A stretch of 64,000 nt of DNA from Pseudidiomarina sp. CB1 (GCF_024752025.1 NZ_JANTPU010000001.1:496001-560000), one strand, 5' to 3'; shown: positions 17,015 to 29,674, numbered from the stretch's first letter. Notes: generated by a model from the sequence alone, not told the origin. A program made the numbers and translations.

Positions 17015-18058
17015 ATGCAAGCAGATGTACAGCACAGTATCATTCATCAATTTTACACCAATGACGGACAAATCGGGTTGCGTGTCGCACCGGCAACACT
17101 CGCGATCAATGATGAGGTCGGGCTTTTGCTCGATGAACTGACAGAAGTCTACCAAGCCAAACCAAGTAAAGGTTATGCGCGTTTTTTGCGGCCTGAGGAT
17201 GAACATGAACGTAGTGTGGAGAGCAATTTCCCCGAGCTACTCGAACATTGGCAGAAGGGGCAAGAGGAGTTCGTTAATTTCTCGCAAGAAAGTGCCAAGC
17301 TTTTACACCAACAACTACAGCATTACGGCATTCTGGAAGCTGGTTTTTTGCTTGTTGCGAGCTACCGCGAACGCGGCCAAGACTTTTTAGTAGTTGCCTT
17401 TTTACCCAGTCAAGAAGGGGTCACCATCGCTCCCGATTTGAGTGTTGATAAATCCTCACAGTTAGCGATTAGCAAAGTTCAGCTGGCCGCGACGATTAAT
17501 TTAAGCGAATGGGCCGATGAGCCTGATTCAACCACTTATATCTCATTTATTAAAGGCCGCGCTGGACGCAAGGTATCTGACTTCTTTTTGGATTTTTTGG
17601 GGTGTGCCGAGGGCTTAAATGCGAAAAAGCAGTCACAACAATTGATTGAGAGCGTAAGCCGTTATGCCCAAGAGGAACAACTCGAAAACGAGCAAGCGCG
17701 ACAACTGCGCAAGTCAGTGTACGACATCTGTGACAATCAATGGCAACAAGGCGAGCCTGTACGCGTCAAAGATTTATCAGAACAATTACGTGAAGCTGTC
17801 CCGGTAGAGCGCAGCTTTGCTGATTTTAACCAAAGTCAGGCTGAGCGAGCCTTAGTTGACGAGTTTCCGACCGATCGCTCGACATTGAAGAAGCTGGTGA
17901 AATTCCAAGGGCAGGGCGGCGGTCTAAGTATCGGCTTTGACCAAGATTTACTGGGCGCGCGTGTTGAGTACGATCCACACAGTGACAAGCTGACCGTGCA
18001 CGGAACTCCGCCGAACTTAAGGGACCAATTGCGTCGTTACTTCGGTATTGACAGTTAA
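17015..18058 (+). CDS. yejK: Nucleoid-associated protein YejK (NdpA)
   Basis: About 347 aa cytosolic nucleoid-associated protein. The ATG at 17015 is chosen because AGGA lies about 10 nt before it and the homologous N-terminus begins here; an upstream in-frame ATG at 16958 would run into the yejL promoter region. Family features include HSIIHQFYT near the start, LRPEDEHERSVESNF, and FIKGRAGRKVSDFFLDFLGC near the middle. It is divergent from yejL and ends in a strong bidirectional terminator shared with cspD. Confidence 0.92.
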   Translation: MQADVQHSIIHQFYTNDGQIGLRVAPATLAINDEVGLLLDELTEVYQAKPSKGYARFLRPEDEHERSVESNFPELLEHWQKGQEEFVNFSQESAKLLHQQLQHYGILEAGFLLVASYRERGQDFLVVAFLPSQEGVTIAPDLSVDKSSQLAISKVQLAATINLSEWADEPDSTTYISFIKGRAGRKVSDFFLDFLGCAEGLNAKKQSQQLIESVSRYAQEEQLENEQARQLRKSVYDICDNQWQQGEPVRVKDLSEQLREAVPVERSFADFNQSQAERALVDEFPTDRSTLKKLVKFQGQGGGLSIGFDQDLLGARVEYDPHSDKLTVHGTPPNLRDQLRRYFGIDS

Positions 18059-18075
18059 GACGCGGTATCCAGAAA

Positions 18076-18119
18076 ATAAAAAACGCCAGCTCAGATAACT
18101 GAACTGGCGTTTTAGTTTT
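18076..18119. terminator. Bidirectional intrinsic terminator between yejK and cspD
   Basis: CGCCAG-C-TCAG (18084-18094) pairs with CTGA-A-CTGGCG across an ATAA loop. There is an A-tract on the left and TTTTAGTTTT on the right. The stem is flanked by A-run and T-run, so it can terminate both converging genes. Confidence 0.9.
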
Positions 18120-18142
18120 AAAGAGGCTTATTTCTGCACGGG

Positions 18143-18352
18143 TTATTTCTGCACAGGAATTATGTTCGTGGCGTGAAGACCTTTAGGACCTTCTTCGAGT
18201 TCAAACTCGACGTCTTGTCCTGCTTTAAGGGTGCGGTAACCTTCCATTTCGATCGTTGAATAATGTGCGAAGATATCACCTTCACGGTCTTCTGCTTCAA
18301 TGAATCCAAAACCTTTTGAGTTGTTGAACCATTTCACTTTACCGGTTGCCAT
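18143..18352 (-). CDS. cspD: Cold-shock-domain protein, CspD-like
   Basis: 69 aa single cold-shock domain that binds single-stranded nucleic acid. RNP1 is KGFGFI and RNP2 is DIFAHYS. The start GKVKWFNNSKGFGFIEAED and the acidic middle resemble CspD more than CspA. It is divergent from clpS-clpA, exactly as E. coli cspD is. CspD there inhibits replication in stationary phase. It starts after an AAGGAAG ribosome site and has a long leader of about 85 nt from its predicted promoter. Confidence 0.88.
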   Translation of the reverse strand: MATGKVKWFNNSKGFGFIEAEDREGDIFAHYSTIEMEGYRTLKAGQDVEFELEEGPKGLHATNIIPVQK

Positions 18353-18444
18353 ACTTCTACTTCCTTTAATTCTGCAGTTACTATTTAATTATTGTTAGAA
18401 TGACGTCGGGGCCTTTAAAAAGCCATTTGTTAACGCCATGTTTT

Positions 18445-18472
18445 ACTCTAGGTGAGTTCTGTTCAGTGTCAA
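18445..18472 (-). promoter_or_regulatory. Sigma-70 promoter of cspD
   Basis: On the minus strand a consensus TTGACA (18467-18472), 16-nt spacer, TAGAGT (18445-18450). Transcription would begin near 18437, leaving an untranslated leader of about 85 nt before cspD. The rest of the 237-nt cspD-clpS gap also has a TATAAA about 20 nt upstream of clpS, but no convincing -35 for it. Confidence 0.65.
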
Positions 18473-18589
18473 GCCAAATTTGTTTATTTTATGAACGGTG
18501 CGACGGTTTTACCTACACCTAATGCGTAAAATTCATCGGAAAGTGAGCGAAATTCTCGTTTTCTAGCTATAAATAGGTTAAGCATAGTT

Positions 18590-18910
18590 ATGAGTAGTAT
18601 GGACCAACAGCAACATGGAGCGGTGCATGATCGGCAGAGCGAAAAGGAAAAGCTCGCGCCACCGCCCATGTATAAGGTGATTTTGAATAATGATGATTAT
18701 ACCCCCATGGATTTTGTCGTGGAGGTACTCATTAAGTTCTTTCGGATGGACCAAGAACGCGCCACCGACACCATGTTGACCATTCATTATAAAGGCCGCG
18801 CTGTATGCGGGGTCTATTCGGCAGAGATTGCCGAAACTAAAGTAGTACAAGTGAACCAGTATGCGCGAGAACATGAACACCCGCTGTTATGTTCAATGGA
18901 AAAGGCTTAA
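18590..18910 (+). CDS. clpS: ATP-dependent Clp protease adaptor ClpS
   Basis: 106 aa adaptor that delivers N-degron substrates to ClpAP. It has a flexible N-terminus, then [24 protein letters not shown] (containing the Asn-Asp substrate-pocket residues) and closing [11 protein letters not shown]. Length is normal. clpA follows after about 60 nt, and aat, which makes N-degrons, lies 2.6 kb away, so the pathway is clustered. Confidence 0.97.
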   Translation: MSSMDQQQHGAVHDRQSEKEKLAPPPMYKVILNNDDYTPMDFVVEVLIKFFRMDQERATDTMLTIHYKGRAVCGVYSAEIAETKVVQVNQYAREHEHPLLCSMEKA

Positions 18911-18970
18911 CTCGTTGTCGAGTTGCCCACCCAATGCGCTGTCGTGGTCTGGTCCAAATGAGGAGTGCGT

Positions 18971-21244
18971 ATGTTAAATAAAGCTCTAGAAATAACCTTA
19001 AACGATGCCTTTCGGATAGCGCGTGATCGTCGTCATGAGCTAATGACCGTAGAGCACCTTTTGCTAGCACTCCTAGACAATCCCGAAGCATCGAAAGCTT
19101 TGCGTGCGTGCGGTCTCGAATTTACCAGACTCAAACAAGAGTTGTTGGCGTACATTGATCGCAGTACGCCGAGTTTTGACGTTGAAACAGCAGAAAGTGA
19201 AACCCAACCGACACTTGGTTTCCAGCGCGTTTTGCAACGTGCGGTATTTCATGTGCAGTCGTCAGGCAATAGTGAAGTGACGGGAGCGAATGTCTTAGTC
19301 GCTATTTTTAGCGAACAGGAGTCACATGCTGTTTATTTATTGAATAAACACGACATCACTCGTTTAGATGTGGTGCATTTCTTGTCTCATGGACTGTCGA
19401 AGGTGGATGACCCCATCATTCGTCAAGACGAAGATGAGGCCGAGCAACAAGAAGGCGTAACAGAAGAGCAAGAGAGTTATCTGAAGCGTTTCTGCACTAA
19501 TCTTAATGCCCGCGCAAAAGAAGGAAAAATCGACCCGTTGATTGGTCGAGACCTTGAGTTGGAGCGTTGTGTGCAGGTGCTTTGTCGCCGACGTAAAAAC
19601 AACCCACTATTGGTTGGTGAAGCCGGCGTGGGTAAAACTGCGATTGCAGAAGGCCTCGCTTATCGCATCGTCAACAATGACGTGCCTGAAGTTATGGCGG
19701 ATGCGACGATTTACTCGCTCGATATGGGTGGGTTGCTCGCCGGCACGAAATATCGGGGGGACTTTGAAAAACGTTTCAAAGCGCTGCTGAAAGAGGTCAA
19801 AGCGAAAACCCACGCGATACTGTTTATTGACGAAATCCATACGATTGTCGGCGCCGGTGCAGCGAGTGGCGGCGTTCTCGACGCATCCAATTTACTCAAA
19901 CCGTTGCTAAGTAGTGGCGAGCTTAAATGTATTGGCTCAACAACCTACAGCGAATTTAAAAATATTTTCGAGAAAGATCGTGCCTTGGTACGTCGCTTTC
20001 AAAAGATTGATATTAGCGAACCTTCGGTGGACGACACCACGAAGATTCTTATGGGTTTGAAAGAACGTTATGAAGCCCATCACGGCATTCGCTATACACA
20101 ACCTGCTATTCGTGCTGCGGCGGAACTCTCTGCGCGCTATATCAATGAACGTCATTTACCTGATAAGGCAATCGACGTCATCGATGAAGCAGGTGCAAGT
20201 CAACGTTTGGTGGCACCATCGAAGCGCAAAAAGACGATTAACGTAGGTGATATCGAGCAAATTATCGCGAAAATCGCCCGCATTCCTGAGCAAAGTGTTT
20301 CGCGTTCGGACCAGCAATTGCTTAAGCAGCTTGATCGTAATTTGAAACTTGTGGTTTTTGGTCAAGACCAAGCCATCGATCAACTTAGTGCAGCGATTCG
20401 CCTGTCACGATCAGGCCTTGGTGCAGAGCATAAACCTATTGGCTCGTTTTTGTTTGCCGGTCCAACGGGTGTTGGTAAAACCGAGATCACCCAACAACTT
20501 GCCAAAGCTCTTGGTATCGAGTTCTTGCGCTTCGATATGTCGGAATACATGGAGCGCCATGCGGTTAGCCGCTTAATTGGCGCACCACCAGGCTATGTAG
20601 GCTTTGATCAAGGTGGACTGTTAACCGAAGGTGTGATCAAACATCCCCACGCCGTGGTGCTGCTGGATGAAATCGAAAAAGCGCATAGCGATATCTACAA
20701 CATTTTATTACAGGTCATGGATCACGGTACCTTAACGGACAATAATGGCCGTAAAGCGGATTTCCGTAACGTGATTCTGGTGATGACCACCAATGCTGGT
20801 GTGCAAGAGACGGTGCGGCAGTCGATTGGCTTTAAACAACAGGATCATGCTCCCGATGCAATGTTAGAAATCAATCGAACCTTCAGTCCAGAGTTCCGTA
20901 ATCGTCTGGATGGCACTGTTTGGTTTAATCACTTGAGTCCCGAAGTTATTGCGCAGGTGGTTGATAAATTTGTGACCGAACTGCAAGCGCAACTGGATCG
21001 TAAGCAGGTGACCTTAGAACTCGACGCTGCAGCACGTACTTGGTTGGCCGAGAAAGGCTACGACAAAGCGATGGGCGCACGCCCCATGGCGCGTGTGATT
21101 CAGGAGCATTTGAAGAAACCACTCGCCAATGAGATTTTGTTTGGCAAATTGACGCATGGTGGAGATGTTAGTGTTAGCGTCGAGGCTGATGCACTGACAC
21201 TAAAAATTGCAGAGCGCGAAGCCCGTAGTTCAACTACGGGCTAA
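18971..21244 (+). CDS. clpA: ATP-dependent Clp protease ATP-binding subunit ClpA
   Basis: 757 aa AAA+ unfoldase partnering ClpP. The ATG at 18971 (MLNKALEI) is chosen over an upstream in-frame GTG because AGGAG sits 6 nt before it and E. coli ClpA begins likewise. An N-domain with two Clp_N repeats (about 1-145) is followed by D1 with Walker [10 protein letters not shown] and Walker [11 protein letters not shown]2 has Walker [10 protein letters not shown] and Walker [12 protein letters not shown], and a C-terminal D2-small domain follows. A perfect hairpin overlaps its stop codon. Confidence 0.97.
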   Translation: MLNKALEITLNDAFRIARDRRHELMTVEHLLLALLDNPEASKALRACGLEFTRLKQELLAYIDRSTPSFDVETAESETQPTLGFQRVLQRAVFHVQSSGNSEVTGANVLVAIFSEQESHAVYLLNKHDITRLDVVHFLSHGLSKVDDPIIRQDEDEAEQQEGVTEEQESYLKRFCTNLNARAKEGKIDPLIGRDLELERCVQVLCRRRKNNPLLVGEAGVGKTAIAEGLAYRIVNNDVPEVMADATIYSLDMGGLLAGTKYRGDFEKRFKALLKEVKAKTHAILFIDEIHTIVGAGAASGGVLDASNLLKPLLSSGELKCIGSTTYSEFKNIFEKDRALVRRFQKIDISEPSVDDTTKILMGLKERYEAHHGIRYTQPAIRAAAELSARYINERHLPDKAIDVIDEAGASQRLVAPSKRKKTINVGDIEQIIAKIARIPEQSVSRSDQQLLKQLDRNLKLVVFGQDQAIDQLSAAIRLSRSGLGAEHKPIGSFLFAGPTGVGKTEITQQLAKALGIEFLRFDMSEYMERHAVSRLIGAPPGYVGFDQGGLLTEGVIKHPHAVVLLDEIEKAHSDIYNILLQVMDHGTLTDNNGRKADFRNVILVMTTNAGVQETVRQSIGFKQQDHAPDAMLEINRTFSPEFRNRLDGTVWFNHLSPEVIAQVVDKFVTELQAQLDRKQVTLELDAAARTWLAEKGYDKAMGARPMARVIQEHLKKPLANEILFGKLTHGGDVSVSVEADALTLKIAEREARSSTTG
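21220..21242. terminator. Hairpin over the clpA stop codon, facing infA (weak terminator candidate)
   Basis: AGCCCGTAGT (21220-21229) pairs perfectly with ACTACGGGCT (21233-21242) around a 3-nt loop. It contains the last clpA codons. No T-tract follows on either strand, so termination may be inefficient. It lies between convergent clpA and infA. Confidence 0.5.
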
Positions 21245-21257
21245 GGGCAGGCGCGAT

Positions 21258-21476
<219 letters not shown>

Positions 21477-21535
21477 TCATATCCTCGATTTTTTGCTAAG
21501 CTCGGAAAAAGTGGTCAGAATTCTAGCTGTTTTTA

Positions 21536-22257
21536 CTACAAATTACCACTCGATTTGTGGTTTAGCACGCGAGGCTTCCAGAAATCTGGCGAAACGCTTC
21601 GCTGGTTTTCTCTAAAGTGACGTACCAAGTATAAGAATTGTGCGCGTGGCATCTCAATCTGGCCAAGCGATACTAAATGTGCATTGGGTACTTGGGCATC
21701 GAGTAACTTACCTCCAGCGGTAAAAAAGTTTTCTGCGAAGCTTAGAAAAGCTAACTTTGAAGCGTTAGCACTGCAATGAAACATGCTTTCGCCACAAAAG
21801 ATCCCATCGATAGCCACCCCGTACATACCACCAACAAGCGTTGTTTGGTCCCATACTTCGACAGAGTGCGCATATCCCAGCGCGTGGAGTTGCAAATAAG
21901 CATCTTGCATTGCCGCCGTGATCCAGGTGCCTTCTTGACTCGCATGGACTTCTGCGCAGCGCCGAATCACGCCTGCGAAATCATGATTCAAGGTAACTCG
22001 CAGCGGCGTACGGCGACGGAAACGACGCATCGATCGGCTTTCATGAAGACTTGCGGGGGTAAAGAGGGCTCTTGGGTCAGGACTCCACCATAACGGCGGG
22101 TCATCATCGGTAAACCACGGGAAAATACCATTACGATAGGCATTGAGTAGGCGCGCGACGCTCAGGTCGCCGCCGACGGCAAGCAAGCCATTAGGTTCTC
22201 GCAGCGCAAGTTCTGCCGGTGGAAAGCTAGTGTCTTGCGCGGCGAGACGGTAAACCA

Positions 22258-22258
<1 letters not shown>
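21536..22258 (-). CDS. aat: Leucyl/phenylalanyl-tRNA-protein transferase
   Basis: 240 aa cytosolic enzyme that adds Leu or Phe from aminoacyl-tRNA to N-terminal Arg/Lys, creating N-degrons for ClpS-ClpAP. Family landmarks are FPPAELALREPNGLLAVGGDLS, YRNGIFPWF, PPLWWSPDPRAL and GVAIDGIFCGESMFH. Length is typical. The start codon overlaps the trxB stop by 1 nt, indicating coupling. Confidence 0.97.
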
Positions 22259-23235
<977 letters not shown>

Positions 23236-23301
23236 TTAACAATTAAATTTGTGATGTGTGCATCAATACATTGGGATTGATTGTATGGATTACAACGACC
23301 A

Positions 23302-23338
23302 CAAACAAGAGACCCGCAACAAATGTGCGGGTCTCAAA
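23302..23338 (-). terminator. Intrinsic terminator downstream of ald
   Basis: GAGACCCGCA (23309-23318) and TGCGGGTCTC (23326-23335) form a perfect 10-bp stem with a 7-nt loop. Read on the minus strand it is followed by TTGTTTGTGG, an imperfect U-rich tail, 20 nt after the ald stop. Confidence 0.75.
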
Positions 23339-23357
23339 AGCGGGGTGAACTGTAAAC

Positions 23358-24485
23358 TTAGCTGCGAATAGCTTCAAGCGGATCTTGATAGTCCAAGCCC
23401 AGCTTTTCGCCCAAGTCGTCATGCACTGCTTTGTAGGTAATTTTACCTTTGTGCATGTTCAAACCGTTGCGCAAGTGTTCGTTGTTTTCCATCGCTTTCA
23501 AACCATGGTTTGCCAAGGCTAACCCGAACGGTAGGGTGGCGTTGTTCAAGGCAATGGTTGAGGTGCGAGCAACACCACCTGGCATGTTGGCGACACAGTA
23601 GTGAACGATGTCGTCAACAACATAAGTCGGTTCTTGGTGCGTCGTTGCTTTTGACGTCTCGAAACAACCGCCTTGGTCGATGGCAACGTCAACCACAACT
23701 GAACCTGGTTTCATATTTTTCAAGTGTTCACGCGTTAACAGCTTTGGCGCAGCTGCGCCCGGGATTAATACTGCCCCGACAACAAGGTCGGCTTCGCGCG
23801 AGAATTTATCAACAGCATCTACAGTTGAGTAAATGGTTTTAACACGACCCGCAAAAATGTCATCTAGTTGGCGTAAACGCGGCAGTGAGCGATCCAAAAT
23901 AGTTACGTCCGCACCCATGCCGACAGCCATTTTGGCAGCTTGGGTACCAACAACACCACCGCCGATGACCAAAACTTTACCTGGTTCTACACCTGGTACG
24001 CCGCCCAATAGAACGCCGCTACCGCCATTGGCTTTTTCCAAATTGTGCGCACCTGCTTGAATTGACATGCGGCCAGCAACTTCGCTCATCGGCGCCAACA
24101 GTGGTAGTCCACCATTACGGTCGGTGACTGTTTCATACGCAATAGCAGTAACGCCAGCTTTGCCCAACAAATCGGTTTGGGTTGGATCTGGCGCAAGGTG
24201 CAAATAGGTGTAGAGAATCTGGCCTTCACGCAATTGTACGCATTCATTCGGCTGCGGCTCTTTCACTTTGATGATCATTTCAGCTTTAGCAAAAATCTCA
24301 GCTGGATCATCAACGATGGTTGCACCGGCAAGCTCGTAATCTTCGTTGGTAAAACCGATGGCTGCACCACCGTTGTTTTCAACGAGTACGTCGTGGCCAT
24401 GTGCAACATATTCACGCACTGCAGCAGGGGTTAGACCGATACGATACTCGTGGTTTTTAATTTCTTTAGGTACACCAATTAGCAT
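23358..24485 (-). CDS. ald: Alanine dehydrogenase
   Basis: 375 aa NAD-dependent enzyme interconverting L-alanine with pyruvate and ammonia. The ATG at 24485 is used because the family begins [17 protein letters not shown] and a GGAATGAAG ribosome site precedes it; a longer upstream reading has no support. Substrate-site RIGLTPAAV and KVKEPQ, the nucleotide motif [20 protein letters not shown], and [16 protein letters not shown] are all present. It is divergent from lrp, which commonly controls alanine metabolism. It links amino-acid use to central carbon in an organism rich in peptidases. Confidence 0.97.
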   Translation of the reverse strand: MLIGVPKEIKNHEYRIGLTPAAVREYVAHGHDVLVENNGGAAIGFTNEDYELAGATIVDDPAEIFAKAEMIIKVKEPQPNECVQLREGQILYTYLHLAPDPTQTDLLGKAGVTAIAYETVTDRNGGLPLLAPMSEVAGRMSIQAGAHNLEKANGGSGVLLGGVPGVEPGKVLVIGGGVVGTQAAKMAVGMGADVTILDRSLPRLRQLDDIFAGRVKTIYSTVDAVDKFSREADLVVGAVLIPGAAAPKLLTREHLKNMKPGSVVVDVAIDQGGCFETSKATTHQEPTYVVDDIVHYCVANMPGGVARTSTIALNNATLPFGLALANHGLKAMENNEHLRNGLNMHKGKITYKAVHDDLGEKLGLDYQDPLEAIRS

Positions 24486-24580
24486 GACTTCATTCCCGTT
24501 AAGGTTGGCGGTTTCACATAAGGATTTACGGCGAGCATTATAGGCGAAACCGCTTCCGTGTTTCGTACTTTTTTTAATGC

Positions 24581-24595
24581 TATATACCGTATATA
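24581..24595. promoter_or_regulatory. AT-rich palindrome in the ald-lrp divergent promoter region
   Basis: TATATAC (24581-24587), central C, GTATATA (24589-24595) form a perfect 7-bp inverted repeat. It overlaps a TATAAT (24592-24597) that could be the lrp -10. Its location between ald and lrp makes it a candidate shared operator or two facing -10 elements. Confidence 0.5.
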
Positions 24596-24629
24596 ATTCG
24601 GTGTAAACAAACATAAAGCGTGAAAAAAT

Positions 24630-25121
24630 ATGTTTAATGCCGAAGAACCCGTACGAATCACTATTGACAGAATTGACCGGAAAATATTAAAGCTGCTGCA
24701 AGACGACGGGCGTTTATCTAACGTCGCTTTAGCCCAGCGCGTAGGGCTTAGCGCGTCAGCGTGCAACGAGCGCGTACGCAAGCTTGAACAAGAAGGGGTA
24801 ATTGAGAGCTACCATGCGCGGATCAACCCGAGTAAGCTTGGGGCTAACCTTATGGTTTTTGTCGAAATTACCCTAACACGAACCTCTTCAGACTCTTTTG
24901 CGGAATTTAGTGACGCGGTGCGTAAAACACCAGAGATTCTGGAGTGTCATTTGGTTGCTGGCGATTTTGATTTTCTGATCAAGGCCCGCGTGCCAGACAT
25001 GCCTTCGTACCGCAAGCTTCTAGGGGAAACCTTGCTAACGATGCCAGGGGTGAACGAATCAAGAACCTATGTCGTCATGGAAGAAGTCAAAAACGATAAT
25101 AAAGTTCTTATAAAAGGTTAG
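24630..25121 (+). CDS. lrp: Leucine-responsive regulatory protein Lrp
   Basis: 163 aa Lrp/AsnC global regulator. The N-terminal winged helix is DRKILKLLQDDGRLSNVALAQRVGLSASACNERV (residues about 15-50). The C-terminal RAM effector domain includes LECHLVAGDFDFLIKARV and MPGVNESRTYVVMEEVK. It is followed by ftsK as in E. coli and is divergent from ald. Ligand binding (Leu/Ala) is inferred from the family. Confidence 0.96.
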   Translation: MFNAEEPVRITIDRIDRKILKLLQDDGRLSNVALAQRVGLSASACNERVRKLEQEGVIESYHARINPSKLGANLMVFVEITLTRTSSDSFAEFSDAVRKTPEILECHLVAGDFDFLIKARVPDMPSYRKLLGETLLTMPGVNESRTYVVMEEVKNDNKVLIKG

Positions 25122-25268
25122 CAAAAGGCTCGTAAAACAGCTGAACATAACGCGCTGACACGCTACACTAGGAACAATGCAAATAACACGATAAGAATAA
25201 GAACGACGCTAACAGGGAAACGACATGCATAAGATACGTGTTTACATGATGCAAACGCTGGGTGGCCT

Positions 25269-27674
25269 ATGAGTGGTGCTCAACGCGTTTTAGAAGTAGG
25301 CCTCATCCTCTGCGGAGCGTTTGCCATTTTCTTGTTTTTGGCATTAGTCAGCTTCAATCCAGCCGACCCAAGCTGGTCGCAAACAGGGTACCAAGGCACT
25401 ATTGAAAATGCCGCCGGCGCAATTGGAGCGTGGTTTGCTGACGCTCTGTTATTCGCTTTTGGTTTTGTTGCCTACGCCATTCCATTTGGCTTGGCGGGCT
25501 TAGGCTACGTCATGTTCCGCCAACCGCATCGGTTATTGGAACTTGATTACCTTGCGCTTGGCTTGCGCCTGATCGGACTCATACTGACGTTGGTCGGAGC
25601 GTCAGCACTCGCGTCGCTTAATTTTGCTGCATTGTATTCCTTTTCTGCTGGTGGTGTTGTTGGCGATGTTATCAGTAGTTCGTTGCTGCCGTATTTCAAC
25701 CTGATCGGCACGACTTTATTGTTGCTTACATTTTTATGCACTGGACTTACTCTTGTCACCGGTATTTCATGGGTTTGGCTGGCGGATAAGCTTGGCGAAT
25801 GGAGTATTCGTGGCACCTTATGGCTGTTCAACAAGCTCAGAACACAAATGAGCCAGTGGCAAGGTGATAAAGAAGCTAAGGTGTCAGCTGATGTTACCAC
25901 GACCGCTTTAGAAGATGGTAAAACGCCGCGACAGCGCAAGGCAAATACACTCAAATCGTTACCAGCAACGGAACGGCATGACCGGCAAGAGCCTGATATC
26001 GATTTAGATTTGAGCATTAGCACTGACGAACCAGAGCCCGACTTAGGGTTATTTGGTGAACCTAGCACTATTAAAGACGATGATGTTGAGGTTAATGCTG
26101 CGCCAAAACAGACCCCTGGCAGTTCAATGAAGACGTTAGCGGATGATGATGACGAAACCGAAACACGCCAGCCAATGTTAGATCCACTACCGTCGATCGC
26201 GTTACTTGATAAGCCGGCACAAACAGGGAACCCGCTCACGCCCGCAGAGCTCGACCAAATAAGTCAAACGGTTGAAGCGGTGTTGCAAGACTTTGGCGTC
26301 GAAGTGAAAGTTGCAAACGTGCAACCCGGCCCGGTGATCACCAGGTTTGAGCTCGATTTAGCCCCTGGGGTAAAAGTCTCAAAAATTTCTAATCTCGATA
26401 AAGATATTGCGCGCTCGCTGTCGGCGATATCCGTGCGCGTAGTTGAGGTGATTCCTGGCAAATCGTATGTCGGACTCGAATTACCGAATAAGAGCCGAGA
26501 AACCGTTTTCTTTAGCGATGTAATTGCCTGTGACGCCTTTCAACAAAGCCAGTCACCGCTCACCATGGTCTTAGGTAAGGGCATCTCGGGCCAACCGGTG
26601 ATTGTCGACTTGGCGAAGATGCCGCACTTGCTGGTTGCTGGTACGACTGGCTCGGGTAAATCCGTTGGCGTCAACGTCATGATTTTGAGCTTACTCTATA
26701 AGAGCACGCCGGAAGAAGTGCGTTTAATCATGATCGACCCGAAAATGCTTGAGCTCTCGGTCTATGAAGGGATCCCGCACTTATTAACCGAGGTGGTAAC
26801 CGACATGAAAGATGCGGCTAATGCACTACGTTGGTGCGTTGGCGAAATGGAGCGTCGTTACAAACTAATGTCAGCCCTTGGTGTGCGTAATTTGAAAGGT
26901 TATAACGCCAAAGTTGCTGACGCCCGCAATAGCGGTGAACCGTTACGTGACCCATTATGGAAACCGGGCGACTCAATGGATGAGTTACCGCCGTATTTGG
27001 AAACCTTACCTAGCATCGTAGTGGTTATTGATGAGTTCGCCGACATGATGATGATCGTCGGTAAGAAAGTTGAAGAGCTCATTGCGCGTATCGCGCAAAA
27101 AGCACGCGCCGCTGGTATTCACCTTGTACTCGCAACGCAACGGCCGTCAGTTGACGTTATTACCGGCTTGATCAAGGCCAATATTCCAACCCGTATTGCG
27201 TTTCAAGTACAGTCGAAGATCGATTCGCGCACCATTCTTGATCAACCGGGCGCAGACCAGTTGTTGGGGCAGGGTGACATGCTCTACTTACCGCCAGGCA
27301 GTGGTGTTCCGACGCGGGTGCATGGCGCTTTTGTTGATGATCATGAAGTACATGCGGTGGTGGCGGATTGGAAGAAGCGCGGCAAGCCAAACTATCTTGA
27401 TGAAATACTTAACGGCGACCCGTCAGAGGATGCGCTACTTCCGGGCGAAAGTCTGGAAGATGACGATGCTGAAAGTGACCCTCTTTACGACGAGGCCGTC
27501 GCCTTTGTGACTGAAACACAGCGGGTTTCAGTTTCAAGTGTGCAACGCAAATTCAGAATTGGTTACAATCGGGCTGCGCGTATCGTTGAACAAATGGAAC
27601 ACAGTGGTGTCGTTAGTAGTGCGGCAAGCAACGGCCAACGTGATGTGTTGGCTCCGCGACCGCCCCGCGATTAA
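25269..27674 (+). CDS. ftsK: DNA translocase FtsK
   Basis: 801 aa cell-division DNA pump that aligns dif sites for XerCD at the septum. The N-terminal part has four to five membrane segments (about 1-175). A short acidic linker (about 200-320) separates it from the motor. The motor has Walker [14 protein letters not shown], Walker [13 protein letters not shown], and [25 protein letters not shown]. The C-terminal gamma winged helix ([22 protein letters not shown]) reads KOPS. It is much shorter than E. coli FtsK (about 1330 aa) because of the linker, as in Pseudomonas. Confidence 0.97.
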   Translation: MSGAQRVLEVGLILCGAFAIFLFLALVSFNPADPSWSQTGYQGTIENAAGAIGAWFADALLFAFGFVAYAIPFGLAGLGYVMFRQPHRLLELDYLALGLRLIGLILTLVGASALASLNFAALYSFSAGGVVGDVISSSLLPYFNLIGTTLLLLTFLCTGLTLVTGISWVWLADKLGEWSIRGTLWLFNKLRTQMSQWQGDKEAKVSADVTTTALEDGKTPRQRKANTLKSLPATERHDRQEPDIDLDLSISTDEPEPDLGLFGEPSTIKDDDVEVNAAPKQTPGSSMKTLADDDDETETRQPMLDPLPSIALLDKPAQTGNPLTPAELDQISQTVEAVLQDFGVEVKVANVQPGPVITRFELDLAPGVKVSKISNLDKDIARSLSAISVRVVEVIPGKSYVGLELPNKSRETVFFSDVIACDAFQQSQSPLTMVLGKGISGQPVIVDLAKMPHLLVAGTTGSGKSVGVNVMILSLLYKSTPEEVRLIMIDPKMLELSVYEGIPHLLTEVVTDMKDAANALRWCVGEMERRYKLMSALGVRNLKGYNAKVADARNSGEPLRDPLWKPGDSMDELPPYLETLPSIVVVIDEFADMMMIVGKKVEELIARIAQKARAAGIHLVLATQRPSVDVITGLIKANIPTRIAFQVQSKIDSRTILDQPGADQLLGQGDMLYLPPGSGVPTRVHGAFVDDHEVHAVVADWKKRGKPNYLDEILNGDPSEDALLPGESLEDDDAESDPLYDEAVAFVTETQRVSVSSVQRKFRIGYNRAARIVEQMEHSGVVSSAASNGQRDVLAPRPPRD

Positions 27675-27696
27675 CATTGATAAAAAAGGGTCAAGT

Positions 27697-28335
27697 ATGA
27701 CGTTACAACGCAGCCTCATTGCTACAACCATTGCAGTTTTTGCTTTCAGTTCAAATGCGATGGCACTTGATGCCAAAAGCGAATTGCAAGAATTGTTGGC
27801 GCCGATTAGTACGTTGCAAGCCGAGTTTCAGCAACATGTGTTGGATGCCAACGGAGAATTAGTGCAAGAGCTTAAGGGTGCACTGGCGTTGGCACGACCG
27901 AATAAATTTTATTGGCATAGTGATGCACCGGATGAGCTTATTTTGGTCGCCGACGGACAAGCGGTGTATTACTACGACCCATTTGTTGAACAAGTCACGA
28001 TTAGTGCGCAGAGTGAGGCAGCTAACCAAAGCCCCTTTTTATTGCTGTTGGATGCGGAAGCAAGTGCTTGGGCTGACTATGAAGTGAGTAATGAGGGCTT
28101 AAGTTTTCAATTGCAGCCGAGCGAAAGCGCCGAACAGCAAAGCCTCCAAGTGAACTTCGTCGCCAAGGAAGAGCAACCTGCGCAACTCAATGAGTTAATT
28201 CTTGATGATGGGCAAGGGCAAATCACGCGAATTCGATTACGCGATGTAAAGACCAACGTAGCCTTACCTTACACCACCTTTAGTTTTCAGATCCCTGAAA
28301 ACGCCGTGGTTGACGACCAACGATCAACCCAGTAA
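27697..28335 (+). CDS. lolA: Outer-membrane lipoprotein carrier protein LolA
   Basis: 212 aa periplasmic chaperone carrying lipoproteins from LolCDE to LolB. The ATG at 27697 lies just after ftsK and starts a clear signal peptide (TIAVFAFSSNAMA). The mature part matches LolA: ISTLQAEFQQHV, GALALARPNKFYWHSDAPDE, VADGQAVYYYDPFVEQVTI. It lies between ftsK and rarA in the conserved order. Confidence 0.96.
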   Translation: MTLQRSLIATTIAVFAFSSNAMALDAKSELQELLAPISTLQAEFQQHVLDANGELVQELKGALALARPNKFYWHSDAPDELILVADGQAVYYYDPFVEQVTISAQSEAANQSPFLLLLDAEASAWADYEVSNEGLSFQLQPSESAEQQSLQVNFVAKEEQPAQLNELILDDGQGQITRIRLRDVKTNVALPYTTFSFQIPENAVVDDQRSTQ

Positions 28336-28344
28336 GAGCGGCGC

Positions 28345-29674
28345 GTGGCTAACCAAAGTTTCGATTTTGCTCCCGATTTCCGTCCTCTAGCGGCCCGCAT
28401 GCGGCCGCTAACGCTGAACGATTACGTCGGTCAGGAACAACTTCTCGGCGCAGGGAAACCGCTGCGTGATGCTATCGAACGTGGCCAACTGCACTCGATG
28501 ATCCTTTGGGGCCCACCAGGCACTGGCAAAACCACGTTGGCCGAGATCATTGCGCAATCAGGCGCCGCGGCCATCGAACGTGTTAGCGCCGTCACCTCTG
28601 GCGTTAAAGATATCCGCGCGGCAATTGCGAAAGCCAAAGAAAATCAGCAACAAGGCCAACGAACCTTATTGTTTGTTGATGAAGTTCACCGTTTTAATAA
28701 AAGCCAACAAGATGCATTTTTGCCGCATATTGAAGACGGTACTGTGGTTTTTATTGGTGCAACGACTGAGAACCCAGCGTTTGAGCTCAATGGTGCATTA
28801 CTTTCTCGAGCTCGCGTTTACCGGCTCAAAGCGCTTGATGAGAACGCCATCAGGAAACTGCTACAGTTGGCCCTAACCGACAACGAACGAGGGCTGGGTG
28901 ACCGCCAGATAACGCTCACCCAGCCAGCGCTTGATTACTTGGTCCACGCCGCTGGTGGTGACGCCCGAAGAGCGTTAAATTATCTCGAAATCAGCGCTGA
29001 CACCGTTGGCAATGGCGAGACCCTTGGACGTGAAATGGTGGTCGAGGCCATAGGTGGCCGACAAGCCGGTTTCGATAAGCAAGGTGACGTTTACTATGAC
29101 TTACTATCCGCTCTGCATAAATCGGTGCGGGGTTCTTCGCCCGATGGCGCTTTGTACTGGTATGCGCGAATCTTGCACGGTGGCGGCGACCCACTGATCG
29201 CGGCGCGCCGTCTGTTAGCGATCGCGTCAGAAGACATAGGCAATGCCGACCCACGTGCATTGCAACTCGCGCTCAACGCGTGGGATACCTTTCACCGCGT
29301 CGGTCCAGCCGAGGGTGAGCGCGCCATTGCGCAAGCATTGGTGTATTGTGCCTTAGCGCCGAAAAGCAATGCGCTTTATCGCGCTTTCGGGGCAGCGAAA
29401 AAGCTTGCGGCAGAGCATCCTGATGCTCAAGTCCCACATCATCTGCGCAACGCACCCACCAACGTTCACAAGCAAGAAGGTTTTGGTGAGGATTATCGTT
29501 ACGCCCACGATTACCCCAATGCGGTGGTAGCAGGCGAGCGCTACCTGCCGTCGGAATTAGGCTCAACTGTTCTGTACGAACCGAGCGAGCGCGGATTGGA
29601 ACAACAGTTGAAGGCGAAGCTTGATTGGTTAAAACAACAAGACCAACAAAGTAATTGGCAACGAGGTAACGATA

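Noticed and set aside
25547-26239. 230-aa minus-strand frame
   Set aside because: Antisense to the ftsK membrane and linker region; Ser-rich translation is the reverse of Asp/Glu-rich linker codons.
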